Below are positions 9,138 to 20,300 of a stretch of DNA of 64,000 nt, piece after piece. Source of the DNA: Emiliania huxleyi CCMP1516 (taxonomy: Eukaryota > Haptophyta > Isochrysidales > Noelaerhabdaceae). Position numbers and translations under genes: made by a program. Location of the stretch: positions 240,113 through 304,112 of the forward strand of contig NW_005198243.1 in the NCBI RefSeq assembly GCF_000372725.1. The letters run 5' to 3'. The notes below the pieces were generated by a model. The model did no database searches. It was not told the origin of the DNA and worked only from the letters and a program-made list of their open reading frames with translations. The first letter of the stretch is position 1, and every line of letters starts with the position of its first letter.

Positions 9138-9540
9138 CCCTCGCGTCCGGTGCTCACCGACGGCCGGGCGGGCCGCCCGCCCGCGCGCCGCCTACGCGCA
9201 GCGCGTGCGCCGCAAACTCGCCCGCCGACAGCGCTGGCCAGTCTCCATCGGCCGTCGCGAGAGGCCTGCCCGGCTGTCGCCGCGGGGCCCCCACGACAAA
9301 AACACAACCCGGACCCAAGACGCACAAGCAAGCACAGACAGTCGAGAAGAGAGAGAGAGACAGCAACGACAGTCAGAAGTCAGCGCTGGGTCCCAGGAAT
9401 GCGATGACGGCCTCTAGTGTGAGCTCTAGCTAGTCCTCGCGTCCGGTGCTCACCGACGGCCGGGCGGGCCGCCCGCCCACGCGCCGCCTACGCGCAGCGC
9501 GTGCGCCGCAAACTCGCCCGCCGAGAGCGCCGGCCAAGCC
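9138..9540. repeat. Tandem 297-bp unit, one full and one partial copy
   Basis: CCTCGCGTCCGGTGCTCACC starts at 9138 and again at 9435. The first unit runs 297 bp through a GC-rich block and a full module B copy (9295-9432); the second copy stops after about 100 bp. Together with 7265-7391 this makes a broken array into which the 7392-9120 insertion was placed. Confidence 0.75.
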
Positions 9541-9735
9541 GTTCACGATCGTGCAAGCCGTTCACATAAACGCACAACCCCGGCCCCGAAATCGCACAGT
9601 GACAGCCAGACATGCAACACGGGGTCCCAGGGAAGGCAAGCAAAAACCTTATCGCGCGCGCTAGACGCCGACTCGGAGGCCGCACCGGTGATGCGCGCAG
9701 CCGGAGAGAGAGGGAGGCGCTCAATCGCCGAACTC
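9541..9735 (-). repeat. Upstream module B', first copy
   Basis: About 165 bp (CACAACCCCGGCCCCGAAAT through GGGGTCCCAGGGAAGGC, GACGCCGACTCGGAGGCCGC) are repeated with few changes at 12566-12727. The end nearest 9560 shares the CACAACCCCGG motif with module B. No minus-strand gene is recognised immediately to the left. The stretch 9736-9919 holds nothing else I can name. Confidence 0.7.
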
Positions 9736-9919
9736 GGCGAGCGTATCGATGTATCTCCAGCGTCTCCGTGCGCCGCCCTCTTAGTCTTTTAGAGTGCTTA
9801 GGCCAACGTGTCTTTTCCCTTTTTTGCCCCGGCCTCCTTACGAGAGATCCTCCTACTCCTTTCCACCCACATTACGCACATAAAGTACCGCGGTCCGAGG
9901 ACCGAGCCTTCAGCGCTTG

Positions 9920-10697
9920 CTAGTCGATGTTGTCGGCCGCCAACAACGTTCGGCACGCTGTCTCGTTCGGCACGCTGTTGTTGCCGACAATCCAGAACAA
10001 ATCGTTCGGCTCCAAGAACTTGACAACTTTTGCCTCGTAGTACGGATCGAGATCGATGCCGCGCCATTTTCGGTATTTTTGCACGGCCTCGGTTTTGTAG
10101 GATCCCGGCGCGATTTTCAGTTCGATTTTCAGCCCGTCATCCGTGTTCCAGTTGGGGATGTGCTGTTGAGGAATTCGGTGGGGTCGCGAGCGTCACGCGC
10201 GGCACGCACGCCCACGACCTTTATCTTGGGGTTGTGCGGGTAGAGCTTGTAGTATTCCTTGAGTCCGTGCACAATGCCAACGAGCGTGACTCCGCTACCA
10301 ACTGAGACGACAATCCGCTTGATCTGCGTCATGACGTTCGGGGGCAGTTTGAGAACCTGGTTCACGATCCGCTCGTTTTGGTCGTGTGAGTACACTCCAA
10401 ACTGAATGAAAGGCCAACCCAAGGACGTAGCCGTCTTTTTTGCAGAATCCTCGCTGTGCCACAGATGAATCGCGTTTTGTCGACGGTTGCGGAGTGGTTG
10501 ATCGCATCTTTCTCTTGGTCGAGAATCTTGCCCTTGACGGTATAGAGTTTGCATTGTACGCCCACATGTTCGGCAACGCGTGCAATGCGGCTGAGCGTCC
10601 CGCTACCCTTACGCGATCCCGCGGCAACAGGGCCGATTGACGTGCGGCGGCCAGGCCCAGTGCGGGTGACAGGCGGTGCGGCATTGGGCGAGGGCAT
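9920..10697 (-). pseudogene. Broken PLP-dependent (PALP-fold) enzyme-like relic
   Basis: Segments in more than one frame together resemble the PALP superfamily (cysteine synthase, D-cysteine desulfhydrase and ACC-deaminase kin). They include a Lys-bearing stretch AGSRKGSGTLSRIARVAEHV, a Gly-rich phosphate-binding stretch VSVGSGVTLVGIVHGL and a C-terminal part ending LEPNDLFWIVGNN before a stop at 9920-9922. The N-terminal ~50 residues of such enzymes are not seen. The reading is interrupted a few times, so the copy looks dead. Base composition is clearly less GC-rich than its neighbours, which suggests transfer; phage and giant-virus PALP homologues have a similar style, but a bacterial or host source is equally open. 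Confidence 0.5.
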
Positions 10698-10699
10698 GG

Positions 10700-11493
10700 C
10701 AAGCAGTGACGTGTTCTGAGCGGAGGCGGTGAGAGCAGCCGCGCGTCTCGATGCGCTGGCGTCTGGCGCTGGTGGCTCTGGTGGCGCTGCAAGGCTGGCG
10801 CGCGGTGGTGGAGCGCGCGGTGGAGATCGCGGTGGGCGAGGCGCGGAGAGGAGAGGACAACACGCAGTGGTGAGTGTGGCAGGCGGCGTACTTGGAGAAG
10901 AAGCCGGCCGGGGCGACCGGGCGTGCTCTCGAAACGCAATCGCTCTCCGAAAGGTGACACGCCTTCGGTCCGGCGGCCGCGCGGTTTCTTCTTTTCGAAA
11001 ACAAATCTAAAAATCTGAGTCGCCCCGCCGGCGCCGGCCCGCTCCAAATATAAGAAAAGGTCTAGAACAATACAAACGCGCAATGATGGCATGTCACGAA
11101 TACTATAATTCCTCTGGGACTGGCATTCCTCTCTCTGTTTCCCCCGGGGAGACTTGCTTTGAGATGTCCCAGTGCCGCTCCTCGGTGTACCCTTTTGGAA
11201 TCTTGGCTCGTCCGTCAAGCGACCCTTTGTTTGTTTCAGTTCTTGTTTGAGCTAGGGTTGCGCTTGCGGCTTGCGCGCACCCACGCACGCGGAATCGTGT
11301 CGGCGCGTAACTCTCTTTACTGTACTGTTAGAGGGGCAGCTGTACTGAGAGAGTGATGTGAGAGTTACATTAACCCCAGAGTCTCTACTACAAGACAGGA
11401 GCCAGGAGCCCTAGCTCGCAGGCTAGTATTCGTACTAAGTTAGCCGTGGGATAAGGTAGATGCAGCCCGGCGACGGGCACTCTCCCGGCCGTG
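10700..11493. other. No gene recognised
   Basis: 10700-10980 is GC-rich and open in several frames without recognisable protein; 10985-11400 is comparatively AT-rich non-coding sequence. It probably serves as 3' flank of the methyltransferase and 5' flank of the relic. Confidence 0.5.
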
Positions 11494-12417
11494 TCACTCC
11501 CGGCACGCTGTGGCAAACGTGTACGAAGCGTCCGACGGCTGGATGCCCATGGTCTCGCCACGCGCGCCGCACCGCGTGATGAGCTCGCCAATGGTGACGA
11601 CGGCGGCGGGGCCGAAAGTGGACAACGTGTCCGCAGGCGACTCGGTGGTGTACTTGTTCATCGACACTGAGACGCTAGCGCCGACGGAACCGGCGGGGCG
11701 CGTCGGGGAGATGAAGGTGGCGAGGAGTGAGCTCTGCGGCGCCGAGAGCTCAGAGATGGCGCGGAGCAGCGCCTCCAGCTCGGGTGGCTTCAGGTACGGC
11801 ACGAGGCCCTCGAGTAGCCACACGGACGGGCGGCGATCATCGAAGCCTCGCCGCCGCAGCTCATCGACCCAGCCGGCAGGACCGAGACTCAAGTCACAGC
11901 CCACGCTCACGAGGTGAGGTGGGGGTGGCACCCCAGCGGCCCCGAGTAGCGCCCACTTCTCATCGAGCATCCCCTGGAAGTCGAGCTCAAACACCTTCCC
12001 GCCGCCCAGGCTGCCAGCAAGCCGCACGCAGCGGAAGTCGAGCCCCGCGCCGACGATCACGAGCTGAGGCGGCAAGCCAGCAGAACGCTCCAGTGCCGCT
12101 GCGATTTCTCGATCGAGATGCCACGTGCGGAGCGCCACCATGTCGGCGGCAATCGTGGCGGGCATCAGACAGGCTAGCTGCCGCCGCAAAGGAAACAGGA
12201 GCACGAGCATCTTCGTCGCCCAAGGCGCGCCCACATGCAACGAGAAGAGACTCTCTGACGCAGTGCACTTGAACAGTGGGTGCAGGCGCCGCGACTCTAC
12301 AGCACGCAGAGCAGCTATGGCAAACGCGGTGCTACCGACCTTGGCACGCCCGGCGTCCGCATGGGCAGCGGTTGTCGATGCACCCCCCGTATGCAGAATA
12401 CACTCCGCAATGCCCAT
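11494..12417 (-). CDS. SAM-dependent methyltransferase, LCM/TIGR00027-like family
   Basis: 307 residues in one exon. Residues ~119-130 form the SAM-binding loop (LVIVGAGLDFRC), followed by the acidic strand FELDF at ~143-147 and by SVGCDLSL and WLLEGLVPYL, the order typical of the leucine carboxyl methyltransferase superfamily and its bacterial TIGR00027 branch. In that family the enzyme transfers a methyl group from SAM to a carboxyl or small-molecule substrate; the substrate here cannot be told. Length matches the family, so the gene looks intact. Module B' lies 150 bp upstream in the gene's sense. Confidence 0.85.
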   Translation of the reverse strand: MGIAECILHTGGASTTAAHADAGRAKVGSTAFAIAALRAVESRRLHPLFKCTASESLFSLHVGAPWATKMLVLLFPLRRQLACLMPATIAADMVALRTWHLDREIAAALERSAGLPPQLVIVGAGLDFRCVRLAGSLGGGKVFELDFQGMLDEKWALLGAAGVPPPPHLVSVGCDLSLGPAGWVDELRRRGFDDRRPSVWLLEGLVPYLKPPELEALLRAISELSAPQSSLLATFISPTRPAGSVGASVSVSMNKYTTESPADTLSTFGPAAVVTIGELITRCGARGETMGIQPSDASYTFATACRE

Positions 12418-12565
12418 CTGATAACGCCGCTCCGCGCGCGATGCGCTCGGCGCGAGGCCGCGAGTGCCTCGAGGCCAAGAGAGCCGAGCGTCTCAGTGTC
12501 AGGGCCGGTGTTTGCTCTTGTTTCGACACCGATATCGTTCGAGGAGAACGCTGATTCAAAATCCG

Positions 12566-12727
12566 CTGTTCACGTAAACGCACAACCCCGGGCCCGAAAT
12601 TGCACAGAGTCACGCAACACGGGGTCCCAGGGAAGGCGAGCAAAAACCTTATCGCGCGCGCTAGACGCCGACTCGGAGGCCGCACCGGTCAGGCGCGCAG
12701 CCGGAGAGAGAGGGAGGCGCTCAATTG
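12566..12727 (-). repeat. Upstream module B', second copy
   Basis: Near-identical to 9566-9733. In minus sense it lies immediately upstream of the methyltransferase and touches the 3' end of the hypothetical gene at 12721-13596. Confidence 0.8.
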
Positions 12728-13596
12728 CCGCACGCGGCGAGCGCCTCCATCATCTCCGCCTCATACGCACCCTCCACCCCCGCGCCCGCGCCTGTAGCGT
12801 CCGTGCGCGCGAGGATGGCCTCGCCGGGTGGTGCGGCCGCAGCAGCTATGGCAGCAACCGCAACAGAGGCAGCAGCAGCGGCAGAAGCAGCGGCAGCAGC
12901 AGCAGCAGCCGCCGTCGCCGTCGCGCGGTCGCTCAGCATCTTGAACGAATGCCCACGATGAGCAGCGAGGCGAGGAATATCTCCTCGCTGCCGATCGTCG
13001 GCCCGATAAACTGCATCTTGAACATCTCCAATAACACGAGCGTAGCGGGAAGAAAGTGGTAGCTCACAGCTCGCTGTCGATGTCCTGGCGCTCTTCGGTT
13101 CGTCTTGATCTGATCCATCCGCGTCTTCCGCCGCTGCCGCGAGCTCGGCGAGCTCTTCGAGCTCGTCTGCCCACTGCTCCAGCGCCGCACTCTCCGCCCA
13201 AGCCTCAGCATGGCTTTTGCCGTAGCAGCCGCCACCTGAAGCCGCTGCGTCTGCGGCACTGGCGAGAGCCCGCTGCGCGTCCTCACGGAGCGCCGCCGCG
13301 GCGCCCTCCGCCTCCTCCACCACCTCCACCACCGCATCGACACCACCACCGAGATGCTCTGCGTCGAGAGCGACAGTGTTGGCTTCATGCAGTGAAGCGT
13401 AAGCGTGCTGGACCGACTGCTCGTCCGTCGGCAGTCGCTGCCGGCCGGCTGCGCCGACGCCGTTGACGACGCTGGCAGCGCCGCTGTTACCGCCGGTCGC
13501 AGTACCGTCGTCAGCGGCGGCGGCGCCGCCGCCACCAGGTATCGGACGAGCAGCTCGGGCGTGAGAGGTGGTGGAAGGAGCGGAGCCATGTGCCAA
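12721..13596 (-). CDS. Hypothetical acidic Ala-rich protein, frames mixed
   Basis: A 291-codon frame with an acidic helical middle (ALEQWADELEELAELAAAAE) and a C-terminal poly-Ala run. A second minus-strand frame holds a well-formed hydrophobic stretch (FLPATLVLLEMFKMQFIGPT, then FLASLLIVGI) between 13060 and 12950, directly followed in the first frame by HSFKMLSDRA. The true product probably joins both frames by splicing, or a frameshift is present. One membrane-spanning segment is likely. No family recognised. Confidence 0.4.
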   Translation of the reverse strand: MAHGSAPSTTSHARAARPIPGGGGAAAADDGTATGGNSGAASVVNGVGAAGRQRLPTDEQSVQHAYASLHEANTVALDAEHLGGGVDAVVEVVEEAEGAAAALREDAQRALASAADAAASGGGCYGKSHAEAWAESAALEQWADELEELAELAAAAEDADGSDQDEPKSARTSTASCELPLSSRYARVIGDVQDAVYRADDRQRGDIPRLAAHRGHSFKMLSDRATATAAAAAAAAASAAAAASVAVAAIAAAAAPPGEAILARTDATGAGAGVEGAYEAEMMEALAACGN

Positions 13597-13694
13597 AGGG
13601 CTGTGGGTCGGGTTTCAAAAGAGGGCGAGAAAAGGAGCACATGGCCCATGCGGTAACATGTCCCACGAACCGACATGAGAACGCACAGAACCCT

Positions 13695-14768
13695 TCAACC
13701 TTTGCCGCGCTTCAGCCGCGTGCGACCTGAGCCTCGAGGGCGGTGATCTTGCTTCTTGGCCTCAAGCTTCTCGACCTTGCTCGCCAGCGCAGCGAGAGCC
13801 GAGCCCTCGGGGAGCGGGCTGCGCCTCGGCGGCACACTGGGCAGGGACGGAGCCTCGTTCCCACTGGGCAGGGACGGAGCAGCGTTGGCTGTGGGCGAGC
13901 ACAGCGGCGTGCTCTTGAAGATGGTGGTGTGCATCGAGGAGCAGCGGCCCTCCAAACATTCGGCAGGCGGGCGAACTCCCACGGTATAGTAGTAGAGCGC
14001 TACGGAGCGGCGTGCGCGGCCGAGCGGCGCGGCGAGCGGCACGGGATGGCCGTGGTACGAAAAGTCGGTGGTGGAGAAGGCGACGAAGCGGCCCATGGTT
14101 GGCAGCACGCGCGTGGCGCAGGCGGTGAGGTTGCGGTCCCACAGCTCGAGATGCCCTCCGTACGCCTCCGGCCACTCGTCGTTCAGGTAGACGAACGTGT
14201 TCACGCGGCGGTGCCACGACGGCTTGCGCGGCAGGTGGTTGAAGTCGGCATGCACGCCGAGCCGCCCGCCAGTTGCTGTGATGTGCACGCCGCTCCCACT
14301 ATAGCCAGGGTCGGGGCGCAGCTTCGCGATGCCCGTCAGCTGCTCGAGCCAGCGGACGAAGGGCGGAGCGCGCAGCGTGGCGAAGAGCAGCCGCGTCGCG
14401 CCACCCATCGCGCGCTCGCTCGTGATCTGGCTCTTGTGCAACTCGCGTGCGCCACCGTTGAAGCAGCGGGACGCACCTCTCGCGCAGCCGTGCTTGTCGA
14501 TGCTCTGCGGCAGTTCCTGCGCCACCGCGCGCAGCAAGCACGCAGGGAACACGCCGTCCGCCGCCGCGTGCGGGAATGGCGCCGCCGCGGCGTACGCGGC
14601 GGACGCCGCGCGGCGCGAGTGCTCGGAGGTGGAGAGCGTCGGCGCCATTGCGTCGAGCACGTCCGACACGTTCCACGCCTGGTCGCTGCACAACGGCAGA
14701 GCCACAGCCATTCTTTGCTCCTTGTCTATGAGACGCTGTCTATGCCAACCGAGAAAACAAATCTCCAT
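13695..14768 (-). CDS. 2-oxoglutarate/Fe(II) dioxygenase, prolyl-hydroxylase-like
   Basis: 357 residues, single exon, ATG 14768 (a second ATG at 14711 is also possible). The double-stranded beta-helix core carries the iron ligands in GVHADFNHL (His173, Asp175) and SYHGH (His239), with the 2OG-binding Arg at RARRSVALYYY (~254). The segments FVYLNDEWPEAYGGHLELWD and FSTTDFSYHGHP match the 2OG-FeII_Oxy_3 group of prolyl hydroxylases, including Tpa1/OGFOD-like ribosomal enzymes. It should hydroxylate a protein or small-molecule substrate using 2OG and O2. The C-terminus has a short repeat (APSLPSGNEAPSLPS) and a basic KKQDHRPRG tail. A module A copy lies 240 bp upstream in the gene's sense. Confidence 0.85.
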   Translation of the reverse strand: MEICFLGWHRQRLIDKEQRMAVALPLCSDQAWNVSDVLDAMAPTLSTSEHSRRAASAAYAAAAPFPHAAADGVFPACLLRAVAQELPQSIDKHGCARGASRCFNGGARELHKSQITSERAMGGATRLLFATLRAPPFVRWLEQLTGIAKLRPDPGYSGSGVHITATGGRLGVHADFNHLPRKPSWHRRVNTFVYLNDEWPEAYGGHLELWDRNLTACATRVLPTMGRFVAFSTTDFSYHGHPVPLAAPLGRARRSVALYYYTVGVRPPAECLEGRCSSMHTTIFKSTPLCSPTANAAPSLPSGNEAPSLPSVPPRRSPLPEGSALAALASKVEKLEAKKQDHRPRGSGRTRLKRGKG

Positions 14769-15003
14769 GGCCGAGCAAACGTGCGCCCGATCGCCCCATT
14801 AAGCACGTGCGAAGGGTATCCGAGTGCCGTAAACTCCCTGAGCTTGCTCGTCACGCTGAGCGTGAATCCCTCGTCATCGCTCGCCATCGCGACCACCTTG
14901 AGCAGGCATCCAACCACGAACGAGGAGAAGTAATCTCTCTCTCGCACGATGCCCGCCTTCCAATAGCGCATGTGAAGCTATACTCGGAGTGAAAAAGAAA
15001 AAT

Positions 15004-15085
15004 AATTTGCACAAAACTCTCTCTCTCCACTAGTCACGGGACTGGCGCGCACACTGGCACTAATACACCACGGGAGCCGCCTAAT
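15004..15085 (-). repeat. Upstream module A (5' half)
   Basis: In minus sense: TTAGGCGGCTCCCGTGGTG, TTAGTGCCAGTGTGCGCGCC, AGTCCCGTGACTAGTGGAGA. It matches the 5' part of the copies at 53355-53548 and 33585-33672 and lies upstream of the 2OG oxygenase in its sense. Confidence 0.65.
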
Positions 15086-15335
15086 TGACCTCCTCTGATG
15101 CAGGTGGAGGTGGCGGCGGAGCTGGTGGCGAGGGTGGCGTGAGGCAGCAAGCGGCAAATTGAGCGGAGCCGTCGTTCGTCGCGTGTTTCTGCGCCGGGAC
15201 GTCGATCCGGAGACGCTTGTAGCCGAACACGAATGCGTAATGCACACAGTCCGACCGCCTTGTCCTGGCACAGCGACGCTCTCCGGCCCCGCAAGAGGCT
15301 GGTCGGGGCAGGGCCAGTTGGCGGTCCACCCGCAT
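15081..15335 (-). CDS. Putative last exon of an unknown gene
   Basis: An 84-codon frame with DCVHYAFVFGYKRLRIDVPA followed by a Pro-rich tail and stop. The upstream border is not clear and nothing similar is known to me. The TAG stop lies within the 5' edge of module A. Low-confidence coding call. Confidence 0.3.
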   Translation of the reverse strand: MRVDRQLALPRPASCGAGERRCARTRRSDCVHYAFVFGYKRLRIDVPAQKHATNDGSAQFAACCLTPPSPPAPPPPPPASEEVN

Positions 15336-15419
15336 TCGCCAGCCGAATCTTCTCCTCCCCCGCCCCCTCCCCTCGCCCGCGCACTGGCCACCGCCCTTCG
15401 CTCATCTAGCGTATAGGTA

Positions 15420-16480
15420 CTCTCGAGGGTGGAGGGGAAGACGTAGGGCGTGCTTGCGCGCCTTCCAACGGAGGCCCCTCCACCTTCACTACTCGCTGCC
15501 TACTCGCTGCCTCGAGGGAGGAGGGGAAGACGTCGGGTTGAGCTGGACTCGCCTGCACCGAGGCCCCTCCCCGAAAGGGCAAGTATTAGCCACACGAAAC
15601 CCGAGACCCCTCCCCCCGCCCCGATCCCCCCACCCCCTTGCTCCCCCTCCCCCCTCGGGAGGGCCGAACTGAGGCGCCCGTGGGGACCCCGCAATTCCCT
15701 TCCCCCCTCGGAGGGCCGGACTGCGTCGAGGGCCCCGCTCTTTCCTTCGCATAGCGGCCACTCTTCGGATCGCTGGTCGAGCGACCCGGGGGATGCCCCG
15801 CGCGCCTGACCCAGGCGCGAAAACGAATCTGCGAGGCGTGGCCGCTCACGCGGCCCGATGGGGAGGAGCGGGGCGAACTACGGGGATCGGCTTCTTACAC
15901 AGCCCTTCCCTGCAGCGACCCCCCCTCCAACCCACCCGCGCTAGGTCTCGGGGGACGCAGGGGTCACTCCCTCCCGACGACCTCGGGAACTAGCCGGGGC
16001 AGTCGGAGAAGGGGCAACTCCGTGCACTGACGGTCGGCCGTCAGAAAACACGCCTGCGTGGCTCGGGTTACACCAATCCTCGCTACCCAACGCGGCCAAA
16101 GGATATCCACCACGAGAACCTCGAGAACCATGTCCGCCTCCCTGGAAGCGATGTGCGCCTGCTCCGACTTTGCGCGCGAGAGGCGGCGCAGCTTGAGAAC
16201 GGCGGTGGGCGAGAAGCCGCCGCCGCTTTGTTTGGGAGCGAGGGGGCGGAAGTGGCCAGTGCGGTAGATCGGTCAGTCGGGGCGCAAGAGGTGGCCTGTG
16301 AGCCATCCGGCTTACATTTACCCTGCGTTCTTTCACATGGAGTGCAGACACACGAGTTGCCGTCCCAAGCTGTCACTCCCCTTTCTCCCGGCCGGGGTGG
16401 GGCGCGCGCGGGGGGCGGCGGGTGTGCGGGATGTCTGTAGGCCCGAGAGCGATATGCCATAGGTAGGTAGGTAGGTAGAA
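15420..16480. other. C/G-tract-rich region without a recognised gene
   Basis: 15440-15570 carries two similar lines around CTCGAGGGAGGAGGGGAAGA and GGCCCCTCC. 15600-15960 is dominated by C runs and GGGAGGGCCGAACTG/GGAGGGCCGGACTGC doublets, and 16465-16480 holds a short GTAG tract. Open frames here look like shadows of composition. No RNA gene recognised. Confidence 0.5.
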
Positions 16481-16966
16481 AGGTGAAGAACAGCCAGGCT
16501 CGGACTGGACACCAACGCGGTATGGGTGGACGCTAGACAGATGATGACGACACGCACGAGCGACACACAGACACAAACAGGCTCACAAGACACAACAGCC
16601 AGCTGGCTGCCACACACCCTGAGTTGGCGTACACATAACTCAAGGCCACATCCTCCCTGTCGCCCCCCCCCAGCACTCCAAGTAGGTAGATAGAAAATAC
16701 AAGCCTCTCTCACAGCACACTGGCACGACAAGGGCGCGGACTGGCGCGGACTGGCACACACACCGGCTCACCGGTGAAGAACAGCCAGGCTCGGACTGGA
16801 CATCAACGCGGTATGGGTGGACGCTAGACAGATGATGACGACACGCACGAGCGACACACAGACACAAACAGGCTCACAAGACACACAGCCAGCGGGCTGC
16901 CACACACCCTGAGTAGGCGTACACATAACTCAGGGCCACATCCTCCCTTGTCGCCCCCAGACATGC
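16481..16966. repeat. 190-bp duplicated unit split by a module A copy
   Basis: The unit GTGAAGAACAGCCAGGCTCG through CCACATCCTCCCTGTCGCC is at 16481-16668 and again at 16772-16960, about 95% alike. Between them sits module A (16693-16771: CCTCTCTCACAGCACACTGG, GCGCGGACTGGCACACACAC), in minus orientation. Simple CT runs follow at 17047-17064. No gene recognised in 16967-17313. Confidence 0.8.
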
Positions 16967-17313
16967 CAGACTCCAAGGTGCCAAGAGAACAAACAAGGGC
17001 ACAAACATGACGTGTGAGTGTTAGAGTTGTTTGGTATTGCTAAAAATCTCTCTCTCTCTCTCTCAACAAGGGCACAACACACACACAACAGACAGACGGC
17101 AGGAAGTGACATGTGAGTGAGACTAGAGCAGACCGCTCCGCCTCTAGCAATCTCGCCGGCCAAAAATATTAAAAAAATCGCCGCTTTGTCTACACAGGTC
17201 AGCGAAAAAAGAAACTTAGCGAAAAAAAGAAACTTGGCCGGCATTGTCGCAATAAGGTGATCCGCTGCTGCGTTCGTACCTTGCTGTCGGAGAAGGATTG
17301 GCTCAGCGGCGCG

Positions 17314-20300
17314 ATGCAGACCGCGGAGAGCAGAGTGGGGGAGGGGTCCGACAGCCCGACCGCGCGCGCGTGCAAGACGGGCATGCAAAAGCTGCGCGGT
17401 CTCTTCATCAAGGGATCCAAGGGTCGGCTGCGCGGCGACGGCAACGACGAGGAGGCGATGGCGGGAAAGCGGGGCACGCTCGAGTACAACGAGGAGGAGG
17501 AGGCCATGGAGGAGATTTCCGATCTGCCGGAGATCAATCGCAGCGGCTCCAAGCCCTTTGGTAGCGGGTGGGGCCCAGCCTCTCCGGCGACGCCGCGCGG
17601 CCTGCTCGGCGGCGCGCAGCCGGTGGCGCGCGACGCGAGCCTCGAGCACCACGCGCCCCCCGAGTGGGTGGTGACGTACGTGCGGCTGCTGCGTGGCCGC
17701 CCTCTCCGCTGGTTCTTCCTCCTCCTCTGGCTCTCGCTCACCCTCTCCGGCGCGTCGATCTACTTTCCCCTCACGCGGATCCTCAAGATCTCGGTGGAGC
17801 CTCCGTACGGCTCAGAGAGCGAGGCGAGACGCCGCCGAGAGATAGCCGAGATGGAGCCGAGCTCAGCCTCCGTACTGCTCAGAGAGCGAGGCGAGGCGCC
17901 GCCGAGGCAAGACTCTGAACTGCCGCACTCTCTCTCACCGCAGCTCCGCCCGGCTTCTCTCTCTTTCTCTCTCTCAGTCGCTCGCTCGCACCGCAGCACC
18001 GCCCGGCTGACTGCGCTCCCGCACCGCCCCGCTCATAGGCGGCGAAGATCACGTACGCGGAGAACTTTCCTCCCGAGCCGGTGACGCTGGTGGCGCTGCT
18101 GTCGACCAACCAGCGCAACGCGCCCAACCAGACGCTAATCAACGCCGACGCGGAGATGCAGCTCGAGCTGCTGCCGCCCTTCTTCTCGTACAACCCGGAG
18201 GGAGACCTCACCGCGGAGACCGAGTCCATCTCCCTCGACCTCAAGAAGCGCGTCCAGCCCTACCTCGAGCTAGTCGAGTGGCCGGCAGATGTGGCGAGCG
18301 GGCAGCAGGCGGGGGAGGCCAGCGCAGAACGCGGCTCGACGTCGGTTCGAGCCTCGGGCGTGCCCGCGCCGCCGCCATCCCCAGCGCAGCTCAAGCCGAA
18401 GTGCGAGTTCAACTTTTACTCCTTCTTCGACATGCCGTTCGAGGCGTGCAGAGAGAGGGGGGGGGGAGGGGGAGAGGGGGGGAGGAGAGGGAGAGGGGGG
18501 GAGGAGAGGGAGAGGGGGGGGGAGAGATGGGGAGAGATGGGGAGAGAGGGGGGGAGATGGGGAGAGATGGGGTGAGATGGGGAGAGGTGGGGAGAGATGG
18601 GGAGAGATGGGGAGAGATGGGGAGAGATGGGGAGAGATGGGGAGGGATGGGGAGAGGTGGGGAGAGATGGGGAGAGGTGGGGAGAGATGGGGTGAGATGG
18701 GGAGAGATGGGGAGGGATGGCTCCTCCCTCGGCAGGCCATTCGAGGCGTGCAGGGAGCGGCGCCGTCGCCTCTCTTGCCCGGGCCACCACCGCACCGGCC
18801 TTGTCTCCCTCCCTACACCCGCAGGTCCAGATGGTGGCGCACTCGTTTCTCTTTCCGAGCAACTTTGGCGGGCAGGAGGGCATGATCGCCGTGCACCTCG
18901 TCAGCTGCTACGGCGAGATCTAGCCGAGATACAGCCGAGATACAGCCGAGGGAGGGCATGATCGCCGTGCGCCTCGTCAGCTGCTACGGCCACACACGCC
19001 ACGCTGCTACGGCCACACGCCACGCTGCGACGCGTGCGTCCGCCCCTCCCTACTCCGTCTTGAGCCGCGCGCGCGTCCGGCACGAGGGTAGGCCACGCTA
19101 TCTACAAGGAGTGCGTCTACAAGCACGAGTGGTTCTGCGAGCCGGCCGCCGAGCTCCTGGCCGGCGACATGCCCGCGACACGTCCACGACACGTCCGAGA
19201 CACGTCCCGTACAGGTCGCCGAGCTCCTCGACGGCGACATGCCCGCGACACGTCCACGACACGTCCGAGACATGTCCCGTACAGGTCGCCGAGCTCCTCG
19301 ACGGCGACATGCCCGCGACACGTCCACGACACGTCCGAGACACGTCCCGTACAGGTCGCCGAGCTGCTCGAGTCTTGGGCGGGCTACCGCGAGTGGAGGA
19401 TGGAGGAGTTCCCAGAGTCGCCGGTCGCGCCGCGCCCTTCGCGCCTCGCCCGTGGAGGCAGCAGCCGGCCGTGAGGAGGGCGGCGGCGCGCCGTTGTAGG
19501 TCGACTTGACGTTTGTCTCGTACCCGGTTGTCTACGAAGACATCATCATGGGGATCGAGTGGGGGATGGCCCTCTCGACGGTCGCGACCATCCTCGCCTT
19601 CATCGTGCTCGCAATCATGCTGCGCAACATCCGGCCGCCCGGCCGCCTGGTCGCTGCCACCCCACGGCCACGCCGCGGACATGTCTGCGACATGTCCGCC
19701 CCGTAGGCAGCTCGGCCTGGTCCTGGACATGTCCTCGTAGACAGCTCGGGACGTGTCCTGGACATGTCCTCCCCGTAGGCAGCTCGGCCTGGTCCTGGAC
19801 ATGTCCTCGTAGACAGCTCGGGACGTGTCCTGGACATGTCCGCCCCGTAGGCAGCTCGGCCTCGTCGCCTGCAACATTCTGACCGGGATCGGCACAGCCG
19901 TCGGCATCATGCGCACCGGGGCGGACCGTGGACACGTCGTAGACCCTTCCTTGCATCACACACCTCAGGCACCACCCTCCTCATCATGTACCCCGTCTCG
20001 TACTACGTGATGGACGTGAACGTGTGCGCGCCCGCGATGCTCGTGGCGGTGGCCGTCGCCATGTCCGTCGACTCATCGTCCCCACTGCTCAACGAGTTGA
20101 CGGAAGCCGTGAGGGTGCTAGGTGGCCCTCGCCATGTCCATCGACTATTCCCTCTTCCTCCTCACGCGCTTCAACGAGGAGCGACGGCGGCCGCTCTCTC
20201 CTCTCGCCCGGAACCTTCTCGGCACCGTCTCGGAGCCTTCCCCGTTAGGAGCGCCTCGACGGCCGCTCGATCACGCAGTCGCTCGAGATCGCCCTCGCCA

